From: CALCEB01 sp035531475
Lineage (GTDB): Bacteria; Acidobacteriota; Terriglobia; UBA7540
Length of the DNA stretch: 14,263 bases
NCBI GenBank assembly: GCA_035531475.1
Contig: DATKST010000004.1
Coordinates: 1 to 14,263 of the forward strand
Reading direction: 5' to 3'
The notes under the pieces were generated by a model. That model was not told the DNA's origin and ran no database searches. It saw nothing but the letters and a program-made list of their open reading frames with translations. This document shows positions 14,101 to 14,263 of the stretch, piece by piece (position 1 is the first letter of the stretch; every line of letters begins with the position of its first letter). Made by a program: the position numbers and the translations under genes.

Positions 14101-14263
14101 GTCTCTCATCACTTGCCACTAACCTGCATTATTCATGAACAGGGCGGCGTCTTGTCTGAACCGGCGGAAATGCAGCTCTGCGATCACTGGCGCCAGAAAC
14201 CCGTTCGACACACTGTCATTTCTGTGCGGGGCCCGAAATTGCCTTTGAAACCGCATGAAATTT
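14101..14263. other. Terminal 163 bp without a supported gene
   Basis: A 45-codon frame on the - strand (ATG near 14253 to a TAG near 14120, ending FMNNAG) is open. It has no recognisable family and is too short to call. With the preceding array, the whole 13919-14263 interval has no supported gene. Confidence 0.3.

Overview
This window most resembles a GC-rich, non-model environmental bacterium. Acidobacteriota is my best guess, from the sigma-70 N-terminus, a BoxB-like di-iron oxygenase beside an enoyl-CoA hydratase, and MacB-type ABC ATPases next to a sigma-54 response regulator. That placement rests on remembered family resemblance, not on a search.

Positions 1-3944 (+ strand) hold housekeeping genes: the last codons of an unidentified gene, DNA primase (dnaG) and the primary sigma factor (rpoD), with a 337-bp gap containing an inverted repeat. 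Positions 4168-5926 (+) hold a DedA-family membrane protein overlapping an M20 metallopeptidase.

Positions 5943-9687 (all - strand) hold, in transcription order, an enoyl-CoA hydratase interrupted by an in-frame stop, a class I glutamine-amidotransferase-like hydrolase (peptidase C26), a BoxB/PaaA-like di-iron oxygenase whose expected start codon reads AGG, and a macro-domain protein. The oxygenase and hydratase suggest aromatic or acyl-CoA catabolism, and each carries one apparent point lesion. Positions 9702-10447 have no convincing gene but hold several palindromic and direct repeats.

Positions 10448-13918 (all - strand) form a probable transporter/regulation operon: ABC ATPase, ABC ATPase, an S23-type four-helix-bundle gene, and an NtrC-type response regulator. 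The S23 gene and its flanks fill exactly the interval between the stop codon of the second ATPase and the start codon of the regulator. They are bordered by inverted arrays of 7-bp words (CAGGTNN). A second, gene-less array of the same kind, also with inverted arms, lies just upstream of the first ATPase (13962-14100).

The S23-plus-heptamer-array unit is the most interesting feature. It looks like a small mobile or RNA-level element whose ORF sits between complementary arms, as in rRNA intervening sequences, but here inside a protein-coding operon. Two other palindromic repeats of a GTAGGGGCGGGCC family lie near the same operon, and one supplies the stop codon of an ATPase gene.
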